A stretch of DNA of 64,000 nt from NCBI RefSeq assembly GCF_021602025.1, contig NZ_BQHW01000016.1, forward strand, positions 62,001-126,000. The letters are read 5' to 3'. The notes beneath the pieces are model-generated. The model searched no databases. It saw nothing but the letters and a program-made list of their open reading frames with translations, and was not told the DNA's origin. Source of the stretch: Pseudomonas ceruminis. GTDB taxonomy: Bacteria > Pseudomonadota > Gammaproteobacteria > Pseudomonadales > Pseudomonadaceae. A program made the translations under genes and the position numbers. Shown here piece after piece: positions 1 to 9,494 of this stretch (positions are counted from its first letter, which is position 1; every line of letters begins with the position of its first letter).

Positions 1-947
1 AGGGTTTCCGAGAAGATCTGCAGCAGCAGACGCCTGTCACCTGGCTCGGAAGCCCCGTCGAGCAGAATGCCGCGGGCCTGCAGCTCGCCAACCGGCTCCC
101 CGTGGCCTGGTAGACGCTCTTCGAGCATCTCGTAATAGGTCTGTGGCGGCGCTGTCATGAAGCGCATGCCATAACCCTTGAGCGCGTCCCACGTCTTGAT
201 CAGGTCGTCGGTGAGGAATGCCACATGCTGAATGCCCTCGCCGTTGAACTGCATGAGGAACTCTTCGATCTGCCCCGCCCCTTTGGACGACTCCTCGTTC
301 AGCGGAATGCGGATCATGCCGTCTGGAGCGGTCATGGCCTTGGAAGTCAGGCCGGTGTACTCACCCTTGATGTCGAAGTAGCGAATTTCACGGAAGTTGA
401 ACAGCTTCTCGTAGAAACCGGCCCAATAGGCCATGCGTCCGCGATAAACGTTGTGGGTCAGGTGGTCGATGATCTTCAGCCCCGCGCCTACCGGGTGACG
501 GTCGACGCCCTCGATGAAGTTGAAATCGATATCGTAGATCGAGCTGCCCTCTTCAAAGCGGTCGATCAGGTACAGCGGCGCACCACCGATGCCCTTGATC
601 GCCGGCAGGCGCAACTCCATCGGGCCGGTTTCGATTTCTACTGGCTGCGCACCCAGCTCCAGGGCACGGGCATAGGCCTCGTGGGCATTGCGTACACGAA
701 ACGCCATGCCACATACCGACGGGCCGTGCTCGGCAGCAAAGTACGAGGTGATGCTCTTGGGCTCATTGTTGAGGATCAGGTTGATGCCACCCTGGCGATA
801 CAGGTGCACGTCCTTGGAACGGTGGGTAGCCACCTTGGTGAAACCGAGCATCTGGAAGACCGGTTCCAGAACCCCCGGAGTCGGTGATGCCAGTTCAATG
901 AATTCGAAGCCCATCAGGCCCATTGGATTGTCGAAGATATCAGCCAT
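1..947 (-). CDS. hpd: 4-hydroxyphenylpyruvate dioxygenase (partial, 3' end outside window)
   Basis: Converts 4-hydroxyphenylpyruvate to homogentisate in tyrosine catabolism, using non-haem Fe(II), in the cytoplasm. The reverse-strand translation begins [16 protein letters not shown] and runs open to the window edge, giving about 315 of the roughly 357 residues usual for the family. The vicinal-oxygen-chelate fold is recognisable, with the iron-binding His regions near [16 protein letters not shown] and [11 protein letters not shown]. An ATG at 953 lies one base after a GAGGA motif, whereas the ATG at 947 has seven bases of spacing, so 947 is chosen. No homogentisate pathway genes are visible next to it here. 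The family assignment is secure; only the C-terminus is unseen. Confidence 0.95.
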   Translation of the reverse strand, partial: MADIFDNPMGLMGFEFIELASPTPGVLEPVFQMLGFTKVATHRSKDVHLYRQGGINLILNNEPKSITSYFAAEHGPSVCGMAFRVRNAHEAYARALELGAQPVEIETGPMELRLPAIKGIGGAPLYLIDRFEEGSSIYDIDFNFIEGVDRHPVGAGLKIIDHLTHNVYRGRMAYWAGFYEKLFNFREIRYFDIKGEYTGLTSKAMTAPDGMIRIPLNEESSKGAGQIEEFLMQFNGEGIQHVAFLTDDLIKTWDALKGYGMRFMTAPPQTYYEMLEERLPGHGEPVGELQARGILLDGASEPGDRRLLLQIFSET

Positions 948-1245
948 GTTCATGTCCTCATCAGAAGCAAAAATTATCGAATGCCGGGGATGCTGGACAG
1001 AACTGGCGGTGAACATGGGATGCCTCGCACGCTGCGGGCGAGGAAGTCACCAATGATCAGTTTGAACCCTTGGTATCTCATAGGGACCCATTCTCGTTGG
1101 GCTGATCCTTCAGTGGCGAAGGACCTTATTGTTGTATTCGTAAACCGATTCTACAGTGCGTAAATTCCTTTGTCGCGTATTTGTTGGCCGCCCGATCTGA
1201 CATACGGCTATCCTCACTACTTTCCTACCTGAAGATTAGGACAGC
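948..1245. other. intergenic region between divergent hpd and EAL gene
   Basis: About 300 bases separate the divergent hpd and the EAL-domain gene. The region should hold both promoters. I see no convincing operator, RNA gene or small coding region; the open frames in it are short and do not resemble known proteins. Confidence 0.4.
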
Positions 1246-2832
1246 ATGCCCCTCAGCGTAAAAACCCGCTCCCGTTGGAATTGGCGCTCCCTGCTTCCCT
1301 GGGTCATTGGCCTACTGCCACTGGTGTTCGGCCTGATGGTGATGAACTGGCAAATCGATCGTGACCTGCGCACGAGCAGCCTGGCCACCACCCGCCAGGT
1401 GGTGGCGCAAATCGAACGCGTTCTAGACAACCTCGCCGGCGCTGCACAGGCGTTGCTGCCGCTGGCTGGCACCCCCTGCGTACAGGCTCAACTGGCCCTG
1501 CGTGGCGAAGTCACGCGCAATGCCTTCGTGCGCTCCACCAATCTGGTGCGGGACAACACCCTGTATTGCTCGTCGTTGTTCGGCGAATTCGACGAGCCTG
1601 TCGACGCGGCGGACTACACCGATGGCAAGCTGTGGCTGATGGATGGCAATTCGGTGACGCCAGGCCACGCGCTGCTGGTGTATCGCGCCAGCAACGGTGA
1701 TCACGGCGCGATCACGACCGTGGACGGCGACCACTTGTTGACAGCCTTGCGCCTGATCGGCGCCAACGAGGAACTGCAACTGCGCGTCGGCAACCATTGG
1801 CTGGGCAAGGACGGCGTGGTGCGCACAGGCCAGCCGCCCCTTGCAGCGATCGCGGACGTGACCCTGGGATCGACGCGTTATCCCTTCAGCGTGCACGGGG
1901 GGTATGCCGACGGCAAACGCAGCGAAGTGCTGCGCGACCATTACCCTGCCCTGCTCAGCCTGCTGCTGGCACTGGGCGTGGCAGCCGGTAGCGTATGCCG
2001 CTGGCAGATCCGCCGTGCCAACTCACCGCGTGCCGAACTGCGCCGCGCCCTGGAGGCTGATGAATTCGTCCCGTACTTTCAGCCAGTGGTACGCAAAGGC
2101 GATTACCGCTGGGCCGGTGCCGAGGTGCTGATGCGTTGGAACCACCCCCATGAAGGCCTGGTACGTCCCGATCTGTTCATTCCGTATGCCGAGCACAGCG
2201 GGCAGATCATCGACATGACCCGTTCGCTCATGCTGCACACTGCGCAAAACCTTGCCCCTTACGCTGCGTTGCTTGAAGACGGCTTTCATATCGGCATCAA
2301 CATCACTGCCGACCACTGCCGCGACCTGGCGCTCATCGACGACTGCCGCACCTTTCTTCAACACTTCCCGCCCGGGCGAGTGGTGCTGACGCTGGAGCTG
2401 ACCGAACGCAAGCTGATCGAGGCGACCCCGGTCACCTTGGAATTGTTCGAAAAACTGCATGAAATGGGCGTGATGATCGCCCTGGACGACTTCGGCACCG
2501 GCCAGTCAAACCTCAACTACCTGCGTCAGTTCAAGGTCGACTACCTTAAGATCGACCAGAGCTTCGTAGCGATGATCGGCGGCGACGCGCTGTCGCAACA
2601 TATCCTGGACAGCATCATCGAACTGTCGGCCAAGCTGGGCCTTGGGATCGTCGCCGAAGGGGTGGAAACGGACGTGCAGCGCGACTACCTGGCCCGTCAC
2701 GGGGTGGACTTCCAGCAAGGCTACCTGTTCGCCCGGCCGATGCCTGCTGCCGACTTTCTCCAGGCCTTGGCCACACGCCCAGGTGTTGCGCGGTTGCCGC
2801 AGGACGCGCCCCCTGAGATCATGCGCGGCTGA
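1246..2832 (+). CDS. CSS-motif EAL-domain cyclic-di-GMP phosphodiesterase
   Basis: Predicted inner-membrane phosphodiesterase that hydrolyses cyclic di-GMP. Residues about 18-36 form an N-terminal membrane helix, followed by a periplasmic sensor domain of about 200 residues carrying the YCSSLFG (CSS) motif, a second helix near residues 228-245, then a cytoplasmic EAL domain from EFVPYFQPVV to the end. Catalytic features are present: the signature reads EVL instead of EAL, then NIT, LELTE, DDFGTG, LKID, AEGVET and QGYLFARP, so it looks active. The CSS cysteines are known in E. coli relatives to respond to periplasmic thiol redox state; whether that holds here is inference. 528 residues is a normal length for the class. 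It stands alone, with rarD starting 32 bases downstream. Confidence 0.9.
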   Translation: MPLSVKTRSRWNWRSLLPWVIGLLPLVFGLMVMNWQIDRDLRTSSLATTRQVVAQIERVLDNLAGAAQALLPLAGTPCVQAQLALRGEVTRNAFVRSTNLVRDNTLYCSSLFGEFDEPVDAADYTDGKLWLMDGNSVTPGHALLVYRASNGDHGAITTVDGDHLLTALRLIGANEELQLRVGNHWLGKDGVVRTGQPPLAAIADVTLGSTRYPFSVHGGYADGKRSEVLRDHYPALLSLLLALGVAAGSVCRWQIRRANSPRAELRRALEADEFVPYFQPVVRKGDYRWAGAEVLMRWNHPHEGLVRPDLFIPYAEHSGQIIDMTRSLMLHTAQNLAPYAALLEDGFHIGINITADHCRDLALIDDCRTFLQHFPPGRVVLTLELTERKLIEATPVTLELFEKLHEMGVMIALDDFGTGQSNLNYLRQFKVDYLKIDQSFVAMIGGDALSQHILDSIIELSAKLGLGIVAEGVETDVQRDYLARHGVDFQQGYLFARPMPAADFLQALATRPGVARLPQDAPPEIMRG

Positions 2833-2864
2833 CCCACCCGCTCATTCCCCTATCCGAGGCATTC

Positions 2865-3752
2865 GTGTCAAAAGGCATTCTCTGTTCGGTCATGGCATCC
2901 TGTTTGTTCGCCGTGATGTACTTCTATACCTCCCTGCTTGCGCCGCTCGACGGCGAAGAGATCTTCGGCTGGCGAACGCTGCTGACCCTGCCCTGTCTGA
3001 CCCTGTTCATGCTGGCCAGCAAAGACTGGAAGCGGGTCGGCGACCTGCTTGCACGGGTGCGCCAGACGCCTTTGCTCCTGCTGGGTATGGTGGGCACGTC
3101 CTGGTTGATGGGGGTGCAACTGTGGCTGTTCCTCTGGGCGCCGCTGCACGGGCGCAGCCTGGAAGTGTCGATGGGCTACTTCCTGCTGCCGCTGGCGATG
3201 GTGCTGACAGGGCGGCTGGTCTATGGCGAGCGCCTGTCGCGCCTGCAGAAGGTTGCGGTAAGCTGCGCCGCACTTGGAGTGGGCCACGAACTGTACCAGC
3301 ATGGCAGCTTCGCCTGGGAGACGCTGCTGGTGATGGTCGGTTATCCGATCTACTTCGTGCTGCGTCGGCGATGCCGCACCGACCACCTGGGTGGCCTGTG
3401 GTGCGACATGTGCCTGCTGCTGCCCTGGGCGCTGTATTTCGTGATCCAAGGGCCTCTGTCGAGTGCGGACCTGCACGACCACCCCGGCCTCTACGGCCTG
3501 ATCCCCCTGCTGGGCGCAATCAGCGCCTCGGCCCTGATTGCCTACGTACTGGCCAGCCGACTGCTGCCTTTCAGCCTGTTCGGCCTGCTCAGTTACGTCG
3601 AGCCGGTACTGCTGGTGGGCGTGGCACTGCTGCTGGGCGAGACCATTGGCCCTGATCAGTGGCTGACCTATCTGCCGATCTGGGGCGCGGTACTGGTGCT
3701 GGTGCTCGAGGGCTTCAAGCACCTGCTCCGCCAGCGTCGGCGGGCGGTTTGA
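2865..3752 (+). CDS. rarD: RarD-type EamA/DMT superfamily permease
   Basis: Polytopic inner-membrane protein of the drug/metabolite transporter superfamily, RarD branch; substrate unknown. About ten hydrophobic segments are visible across 295 residues, with family-like stretches such as [22 protein letters not shown] in the middle and [19 protein letters not shown] near the C-terminus. The start is GTG, preceded by GAGG at seven bases. It may be cotranscribed with the upstream EAL gene, given the 32-base gap. Its last 38 bases overlap the 3' end of the convergent TerC-CBS gene, an unusual arrangement. Members are loosely linked to chloramphenicol sensitivity in E. coli, which says little about the role here. 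Confidence 0.85.
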   Translation: MSKGILCSVMASCLFAVMYFYTSLLAPLDGEEIFGWRTLLTLPCLTLFMLASKDWKRVGDLLARVRQTPLLLLGMVGTSWLMGVQLWLFLWAPLHGRSLEVSMGYFLLPLAMVLTGRLVYGERLSRLQKVAVSCAALGVGHELYQHGSFAWETLLVMVGYPIYFVLRRRCRTDHLGGLWCDMCLLLPWALYFVIQGPLSSADLHDHPGLYGLIPLLGAISASALIAYVLASRLLPFSLFGLLSYVEPVLLVGVALLLGETIGPDQWLTYLPIWGAVLVLVLEGFKHLLRQRRRAV

Positions 3753-5286
3753 GCCGCACCTGCCGCACCCGGCGTTCCTCCACCGCGACCACCGTCATGC
3801 TCCAGCCATTCCAGGCCAGGTGGTCGCCGACCACCGGCAGACGGTCCAGCAGGCTCATCACCAATCCTGCGAGGGTCTGGTAGTCCTCGGTGGCGCGTGC
3901 ACTGAAGCCTGTACGCGCCTGCACCTGGCCCAGGTTCAGGGCACCACTGACGACAAAGCTGTCGCCCTCATCGATGATGCCCGGCCCCTCTACCTCACTG
4001 GCATCCGGCAGTTCGCCGGCAATCGACTCGAGGATGTCGGTCATGGTCAGCAGGCCGATGAAGTCGCCGAACTCATTGACCACGAACGCGATGTGCGTCG
4101 ACTGGTGGCGCATCTGCTCCAGCGCGTTGAGGATGCTGAAGCTGTCCAGCAGGTTCAAAGGTGCGCGAACCATGCGCTCCAGGTCAGGCTCGGTGCCCGA
4201 CAGCAGCTCCTTGAGCAGTTCCTTCTTGTGCACGAAGCCGAGCGGCTCATCGATACGGCCATCGCGAATCAACGGTAGACGCGAGTAGGGCGAGTTGGCT
4301 AGCGCTTGGGCGATGGCGACCGCCGGTTGCGCCAGGTCGATGACATCTACCTCGGCGCGCGCGGTCATCACAGTACGGATCGGCCGCTCTGCCAGGTTCA
4401 ACACACCGCTGATCATGACCCGTTCGCGACGATCGAAGAGCACCTGCTCACCGCCGCCCTCGACCAGATCGGCGATCTCCTCGCCCACTTCGTCCACCTC
4501 CACCCGGCGCCCACCCAGCAAACGCAACACGGCATGCGCGGTGCGCTCACGCAGGGGCCGGTGCTGCTGGAGACTACGCTTGCGGCGCGCGCGGGCCAGC
4601 TGGTTGAACACTTCGATGAGGATCGAGAAGCCAATGGCGGCGTACAGGTAGCCCTTGGGAATATGAAAACCAAGGCCTTCGGCGGTCAGGCTGAAGCCGA
4701 TCATCATCAGGAAGCCCAGGCACAGCATGATCACTGTGGGGTGGGCGTTGACGAAGCGGGTCAGCGGCTTGCTGGCCACGATCATGATGCCGATCGAGAA
4801 GATCACTGCGATCATCATCACCGACAGCTGTTCGACCATGCCTACGGCGGTGATCACCGCATCCAGCGAGAACACCGCATCCAGCACCACGATCTGCGCC
4901 ACGATGGGCCAGAACGCGGCATGGCGCACAACGCCACTGGCTTGGGCGACATGACCCTCCAGGCGCTCGTGCAACTCCATGGTGGCCTTGAACAACAGGA
5001 ACACGCCACCGAACAGCATGATCAGGTCACGGCCAGAGAAACTCTTGCCGAACACCTCGAACAGCGGTGCGGTCAAGGTGACCATCCACGAAATACTGGC
5101 CAGCAGGCCCAGGCGCATGATCAACGCCAGGCTCAGGCCGATCACCCGCGCACGGTCGCGCTGATGCGGTGGCAACTTGTCGGCCAGGATGGCGATGAAC
5201 ACCAGGTTGTCGATACCCAGTACCAGCTCAAGGACGATAAGCGTCAACAGGCCTAGCCAGGCCGTGGGGTCGGCTAGCCATTCCAT
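3715..5286 (-). CDS. TerC family membrane protein with CBS pair and CorC/HlyC domain
   Basis: Integral membrane protein resembling E. coli YoaE/YegH. Residues 1-235 are the TerC domain with seven or so membrane helices and the conserved acidic membrane motifs [12 protein letters not shown] and [15 protein letters not shown], which are typical metal-ion-binding segments. Two CBS motifs follow (about 300-430), then a CorC/HlyC transporter-associated domain (about 445-515). TerC relatives export manganese or load metal onto exported proteins, so a role in metal homeostasis is likely but unproven. The 523-residue length matches the three-domain family. The coding 3' end overlaps the convergent rarD by 38 bases. 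I looked for a manganese riboswitch in the roughly 290 bases upstream and did not find its conserved core. Confidence 0.9.
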   Translation of the reverse strand: MEWLADPTAWLGLLTLIVLELVLGIDNLVFIAILADKLPPHQRDRARVIGLSLALIMRLGLLASISWMVTLTAPLFEVFGKSFSGRDLIMLFGGVFLLFKATMELHERLEGHVAQASGVVRHAAFWPIVAQIVVLDAVFSLDAVITAVGMVEQLSVMMIAVIFSIGIMIVASKPLTRFVNAHPTVIMLCLGFLMMIGFSLTAEGLGFHIPKGYLYAAIGFSILIEVFNQLARARRKRSLQQHRPLRERTAHAVLRLLGGRRVEVDEVGEEIADLVEGGGEQVLFDRRERVMISGVLNLAERPIRTVMTARAEVDVIDLAQPAVAIAQALANSPYSRLPLIRDGRIDEPLGFVHKKELLKELLSGTEPDLERMVRAPLNLLDSFSILNALEQMRHQSTHIAFVVNEFGDFIGLLTMTDILESIAGELPDASEVEGPGIIDEGDSFVVSGALNLGQVQARTGFSARATEDYQTLAGLVMSLLDRLPVVGDHLAWNGWSMTVVAVEERRVRQVRLKPPADAGGAGA

Positions 5287-5520
5287 TAGCGGGTACTCAC
5301 GAGGGAAGCGTCACAAGGACGAGGGAGGGGTGGCCGGGAGGGCCGAAAACTGGGAGGCTCCGCGAAGGTGCTCATAGGGACCTGAATAGAAAACTGGGAA
5401 GGTGATGCTACAAGCGCAGCAGGTTTTTCTCATAACGCAAAACTATTACAAACCTTGACGGACGTGGCGGGGAGCAATCCTGCGTAACCTGCCCCCCGAC
5501 CAATCAAGCGCGGCACATGC

Positions 5521-5578
5521 TCGAAGGCCAGCGCGCAATCGAGAGCCTTCGAGCATCGATCATGGCAGCGGTCGATGC
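5521..5578. repeat. inverted repeats downstream of the TonB receptor
   Basis: Two short perfect stems lie immediately after the receptor stop codon: TCGAAGGC (5521-5528) with GCCTTCGA (5545-5552), and GCATCGA (5553-5559) with TCGATGC (5572-5578). They could form hairpins that end or stabilise the receptor transcript, but neither is followed by a T-run, so a factor-independent terminator is not established. Confidence 0.35.
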
Positions 5579-5580
5579 GA

Positions 5581-7788
5581 CTATAGCGTCCAGTCCAGGC
5601 TCACCATCATCGTGCGCGGCTCGCCGTGGTACACGCCGTTATAGAACCCCAGGTTGTTGTAGTAATGCTCGTCGAACAGGTTCTTGACGTTCAGCGATGC
5701 CGACAGGTGCTCATCAAACTGATAGCGCGCCATCAACCCCACGACCGAGAACGCCTTCTGGCTGATGGTGTCGGCAACGGTGATCAGCTTGCCATCGGCG
5801 TTGCGCCCTATCGGTCGACTGGCAGCCTTGTAATTGTTGCTCTGCCAGTCCACGGTGCCACCCACGGTCAACGCCGGGGTCACGTGGTAGCTACTGGAGA
5901 AACGCACCAGGTTCAGCGGTTGCTCGGTGCTCTTGCGCTGCTTGTCGCCCGTCGCCGCATGGGTATAGCTGTAACCCAGACTCATCTGCCAGTTGGGCGC
6001 CAGTTCGCCTGCGATCTCGGCCTCGAAGCCCTGAACCACTACGCCTTTGCCACCCGACTTGTAGTAGGTCTCGCCATTGGGCCCCGGGGGTACCGCGTCG
6101 TCTAGCTCAACGACATTGTCCTGCTTGCTGCGGAAGACCGCGGTGCTGAGGTTCAACCGGTCATCCAGCAAGCCGGCCTTGAGGCCAACCTCGTAGACCT
6201 TGCCCACGATGGGTTCCAGGTATTTTTCGTTGACGTCGCGCACGGTCTGCGGGTTGAAGATATCGGCGTAACTGACATACACAGTGTACTGCTCAGTCAG
6301 GTCGTAGAGCACCCCGGCGTAGGGCGTCCACTGATCGTTCTGGGTCTGCTCACTGCGCGTGCTGCGGGTGAGCGCGAGGTTGTCGTCATAGGACCAGGAC
6401 TTGCTTTCGGTTTGCCAACTGCCATACCGGCTACCGAGTACGAAATGCAACCGGTCAGTCGGGTTCAGCCGCGTGGCGAGGTAGCCAGCTTTTTGCCGGA
6501 TGTAGGAACGTTGCGAGTCCAGCCCGCTGTCGTAATCGCTGAATTTGGCGATATTGCCCATGTACTTCCAGTCGGCGATCACCCCATAACCGGCCGGGTC
6601 ATTGCGTCCGGCGAAGAACGGTGAACGGTTGCGGCGCTCGGAAACGCCGTAACCGACCATGAAATCGTGGCTGCGACCAAACAGCGGGTACGGGCCGGCG
6701 AGGTTGAGGTCCATCGCCTCCATCTTCTCTTCGCCGGAGAAGTGGCTGATGTAGGCACTCATACCACTACGGTCGGCCTCGGGAAAACCACTCCCGCCAT
6801 AGTAGACCTTGCCATCGGTATCACTCTGGCGATGGGTATAGGCAGCCTTCAGCAGCCAGTCGTTGGCAAGGCGTTGGTCGAGGGTGATGAAGGCGGTCTT
6901 GTCTTTCAGCGGCCATGAGGACCAGGGCGCCGACAGGTTGGTCGAACGTGGCAGGTCGGCTTTGCCGCCCTGGGCGTTCCAGTACGGCACCGTGCCCCAT
7001 GAGGCGCCCTGCACATCCTTGTTCTGGTAGTCGTAACCCATTGCCAGGACCGTACTGTCAGTCAGGTCAGCTTCCAGAATGCCGTAGGCCACCTCGCGCT
7101 GGCTGGCGTACTTGTCCATGAACGACTTGCTGTCGCGGTAGGCCAGCACCGTGCGACCGCGCAGGCGCCCGTCCCACCCCAGCGGGCCGCCCACATCGAG
7201 GTAGATGTAATAGTTGTCGTAACTGCCCGCGCTGACACCGCTCTTGACTGCCAAGGCGTGGGTTGGGCGCTTGCGCACCATGGCCACGGTCCCGGAGGGG
7301 TCGCCAGCACCGGTGGTCAGGCCGGTCGCGCCGCGCACTACCTCGATCCGGTCATAGATGATCGTGTCCGAATCCGATTTGAGCACGGAAAAGGTGTTGA
7401 GCATGCCATCGATCTGGAAATTGTTGATCGCATAGCCCCGTGAAAAATAGGTGGGCCGCTCGGAATCGCTACGCTGCACCGTGACACCGGTGACATGGGC
7501 CAGCGCCTCGGAGAGGCTGTCGAGCTGGAAGTCGTCAAGCTGCTGGCGAGTGATGACCGAGACCGACTGCGGGGTTTGCTTGATCGACAGGTTCAGGCGC
7601 GTGGCAGCACTCATGCTACCGGTGGTGTAGGAGCCACTGTGCTCGGTAGTGCTGCCCAGGTGCTGGGCAAGAATTTCGGTCGAGCTTAACTCCAGCACGC
7701 CCTCCTCTGCCTGCGCTTCGGTCGAGCTGAAGAGGGTGGCGCACAGCCCCAGGGTCAGGGTCGTGGAACGGTTGATGGGCGCAAACAT
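5581..7788 (-). CDS. TonB-dependent siderophore receptor
   Basis: Outer-membrane receptor that takes up a ferric siderophore using TonB energy. From the ATG at 7788 the protein starts with a signal peptide (MFAPINRS to TEAQA), then a plug domain with TPQSVSVITRQQLDD and the VVRGATGLTTGAGDPSG segment, and a beta-barrel ending in an aromatic-terminated strand (MMVSLDWTL), as expected for BAM-dependent insertion. There is no extra N-terminal signalling domain and no adjacent sigma/anti-sigma pair, so it is a simple transducer-less receptor. The frame is open to an ATG at 7848, but that would put 20 charged residues ahead of the signal peptide, whereas AAGGAG lies 10 bases before 7788. A Fur box sits just upstream. 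The siderophore cannot be named; it belongs to the large FhuE/FpvA-like group. Confidence 0.93.
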   Translation of the reverse strand: MFAPINRSTTLTLGLCATLFSSTEAQAEEGVLELSSTEILAQHLGSTTEHSGSYTTGSMSAATRLNLSIKQTPQSVSVITRQQLDDFQLDSLSEALAHVTGVTVQRSDSERPTYFSRGYAINNFQIDGMLNTFSVLKSDSDTIIYDRIEVVRGATGLTTGAGDPSGTVAMVRKRPTHALAVKSGVSAGSYDNYYIYLDVGGPLGWDGRLRGRTVLAYRDSKSFMDKYASQREVAYGILEADLTDSTVLAMGYDYQNKDVQGASWGTVPYWNAQGGKADLPRSTNLSAPWSSWPLKDKTAFITLDQRLANDWLLKAAYTHRQSDTDGKVYYGGSGFPEADRSGMSAYISHFSGEEKMEAMDLNLAGPYPLFGRSHDFMVGYGVSERRNRSPFFAGRNDPAGYGVIADWKYMGNIAKFSDYDSGLDSQRSYIRQKAGYLATRLNPTDRLHFVLGSRYGSWQTESKSWSYDDNLALTRSTRSEQTQNDQWTPYAGVLYDLTEQYTVYVSYADIFNPQTVRDVNEKYLEPIVGKVYEVGLKAGLLDDRLNLSTAVFRSKQDNVVELDDAVPPGPNGETYYKSGGKGVVVQGFEAEIAGELAPNWQMSLGYSYTHAATGDKQRKSTEQPLNLVRFSSSYHVTPALTVGGTVDWQSNNYKAASRPIGRNADGKLITVADTISQKAFSVVGLMARYQFDEHLSASLNVKNLFDEHYYNNLGFYNGVYHGEPRTMMVSLDWTL

Positions 7789-7861
7789 CGCTGCCTTACT
7801 CCTTGTACGTTCGATGAAGATCCATGGCTGCCGTTGATCGGCCTTCATATGAAAACGAATC

Positions 7862-7880
7862 TCGTATGAGAATCGTTATC
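7862..7880 (-). promoter_or_regulatory. Fur box upstream of the TonB receptor
   Basis: TCGTATGAGAATCGTTATC matches the 19-base Fur consensus at 13 of 19 positions, including an unbroken right-hand half except for one base. It lies about 75 bases upstream of the receptor start, a suitable place for iron-dependent repression. The binding itself is inferred. Confidence 0.7.
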
Positions 7881-7902
7881 GACTCATCATTCGAACGCAA
7901 AA

Positions 7903-7925
7903 AAGGGCGGTGCTCAGCCGCCCTT
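7903..7925 (-). terminator. factor-independent terminator after atoE
   Basis: Stem AAGGGCGG / CCGCCCTT with a seven-base loop. Read on the minus strand it is followed by a run of Ts (the A-run at 7899-7904 on the plus strand), as expected for intrinsic termination of the ato operon ending at 7948. Confidence 0.8.
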
Positions 7926-7947
7926 CCTGGTGCAATTACCCATCAAG

Positions 7948-9366
7948 TCACGGCATCACCGGTGGCACATACTGCAATGTCGTGCCCAACGCCCACAACA
8001 GCACCAGCACCAGCGGCACATGCACCAGTAACTGCACGAAGGAGAAACCGATCAGGTCCCGTGCCTTCAGCCCCAGCACACCCAGCAATGGCAGCATGTA
8101 GAACGGGTTGATCAAGTTAGGCAGCGCTTCGGCGGCGTTGTAGATCTGCACCGCCCAACCCAGGTGGTATTGCAGGTCATTGGCGACCAGCATCACGTAA
8201 GGGGCCTCGATAATCCACTTGCCACCCCCAGACGGGATGAAGAAGCCCAGCACCGCCGAGTACACACCCATCAACAATGCATACGTGTCATGGGTGGCAA
8301 TCTGGGTGAAGAACAGCGAAATATGGTGGGCCAGGGTCTGTTCATCTACCCCCTTCACCTGGGTGAGGATGGCCGCGATCGAACCGTACAGCGGGAACTG
8401 GATCAGCACCCCAGTGGTAGTCGGCACGGCGCGGGCCACGGCGTCGAGGAAGCTGCGGGGGCGCCAATGCAGCAAGGCCCCGAGCATGATGAACAGCAGG
8501 TTGTAGGTATTGAGCCCTGAAATCGCGGTGATTGCGGGCTTGGTGGCGAATTCCTGGTACAGCCAACCGGCCGCCAGCGCCACCAGCAACAAAATCAGGA
8601 TCGGGCTATGTTCCAGCCACTCGCCCGGGCGGGTGCGCTGGGGGGCCGGGGGCGCGGTGAAGCTGGGATCAACGCCGCAGTCTTCGGCGCTACGCGCGCT
8701 GTTGGGGCCAGGGGCAGTCGCATAGGCAACGACCAGCGAAACGATCACCAACGCGGCCAGCATCACCCCCGACTGCCAGAGGAAGATGGTTTCGGTGAAC
8801 GGGATCACCCCGGTGATCGACAGGATCGACGGTGGCAGGCTGGCCGGGTTGGCCTGCAGTTGCGCTGCCGAGGACGACAGGCCCAACGCCCACACCGCGC
8901 CCAGGCCCAGGTAAGCGGCGGCGCCAGCGGCGCGGTAGTCCATCTTGAGGTCGGTACGGCGCGCCAAGGCGCGTACCAGCAAGCCGCCGAACACCAGTGA
9001 CAGGCCCCAGTTGAGCAGCGAGGCCAGCATTGAGATCAGCGCCACCCAACAGACCGCCGAGCGGCCGTTTTTCGGCACGCGTGCCAGGCGATCGATCAGG
9101 CGCGCCGCCGGTGGGGAGCTGGCTACCACGTAGCCGCCAATGACCACAAAGGCCATCTGCATGGTGAACGGTATCAGGCTCCAGAAGCCATCACCAAAGG
9201 CCTTGGCGGTATCAGTGGGTTTGGCGCCCATGGCCAGGGCGCCGATGCACACCAGCACCACCGCCAGGGCGGCGAATACCCAGGAGTCGGGGAACCAGCG
9301 TTCGGCCCAGTTGGAGCAGCGCAGGGCAAAGCGGGCGGAGCGGCTGTCTTGAATTTCAGCGGCCAC
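7948..9366 (-). CDS. atoE: short-chain fatty acid permease, AtoE family
   Basis: Inner-membrane transporter for short-chain fatty acids such as acetoacetate or butyrate. The 472-residue protein has about twelve hydrophobic segments, the conserved PDSWVFAALAV start region and the FFIPSGGGKWIIEAPYVM motif typical of the AtoE/ScfaT family. It lies downstream of the two CoA-transferase subunits on the same strand, separated from them by a REP-like hairpin, so uptake and CoA activation of the same acids are encoded together. A clear terminator follows the gene. Family assignment is strong; exact substrate is inferred from the neighbours. Confidence 0.93.
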   Translation of the reverse strand: MAAEIQDSRSARFALRCSNWAERWFPDSWVFAALAVVLVCIGALAMGAKPTDTAKAFGDGFWSLIPFTMQMAFVVIGGYVVASSPPAARLIDRLARVPKNGRSAVCWVALISMLASLLNWGLSLVFGGLLVRALARRTDLKMDYRAAGAAAYLGLGAVWALGLSSSAAQLQANPASLPPSILSITGVIPFTETIFLWQSGVMLAALVIVSLVVAYATAPGPNSARSAEDCGVDPSFTAPPAPQRTRPGEWLEHSPILILLLVALAAGWLYQEFATKPAITAISGLNTYNLLFIMLGALLHWRPRSFLDAVARAVPTTTGVLIQFPLYGSIAAILTQVKGVDEQTLAHHISLFFTQIATHDTYALLMGVYSAVLGFFIPSGGGKWIIEAPYVMLVANDLQYHLGWAVQIYNAAEALPNLINPFYMLPLLGVLGLKARDLIGFSFVQLLVHVPLVLVLLWALGTTLQYVPPVMP

Positions 9367-9420
9367 GTTTACTTCCTTTTATTGGTTTTATCGGATTTCT
9401 TTGAATCAACACAAAACCCC

Positions 9421-9477
9421 GTGGAACGGGTTCACCCACGAAGGCAGCACGATGCCTTCGCGGGTGAACCTGCCCCA
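9421..9477. repeat. REP-like inverted pair between atoE and atoA
   Basis: A long imperfect hairpin: GTGG/CCAC, GGTTCACCC (9429-9437) / GGGTGAACC (9462-9470) and CGAAGGCA (9439-9446) / TGCCTTCG (9453-9460). Each arm resembles the P. putida REP core (CCTTCGCGGGT-AACC). In this position it may stabilise or attenuate the mRNA between the CoA-transferase genes and the permease. Confidence 0.7.
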
Positions 9478-9494
9478 CAGGGTTGGGGAATGCT

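Noticed and set aside
225-887. Long forward open frame inside hpd
   Set aside because: It is the antisense shadow of hpd, which has clear family sequence on the minus strand.
5287-5480. Manganese (yybP-ykoY) riboswitch ahead of the TerC-family gene
   Set aside because: TerC genes often have this leader, but the conserved riboswitch core was not found in the upstream strand; only a repeated TCCCAGTTTTC was seen.
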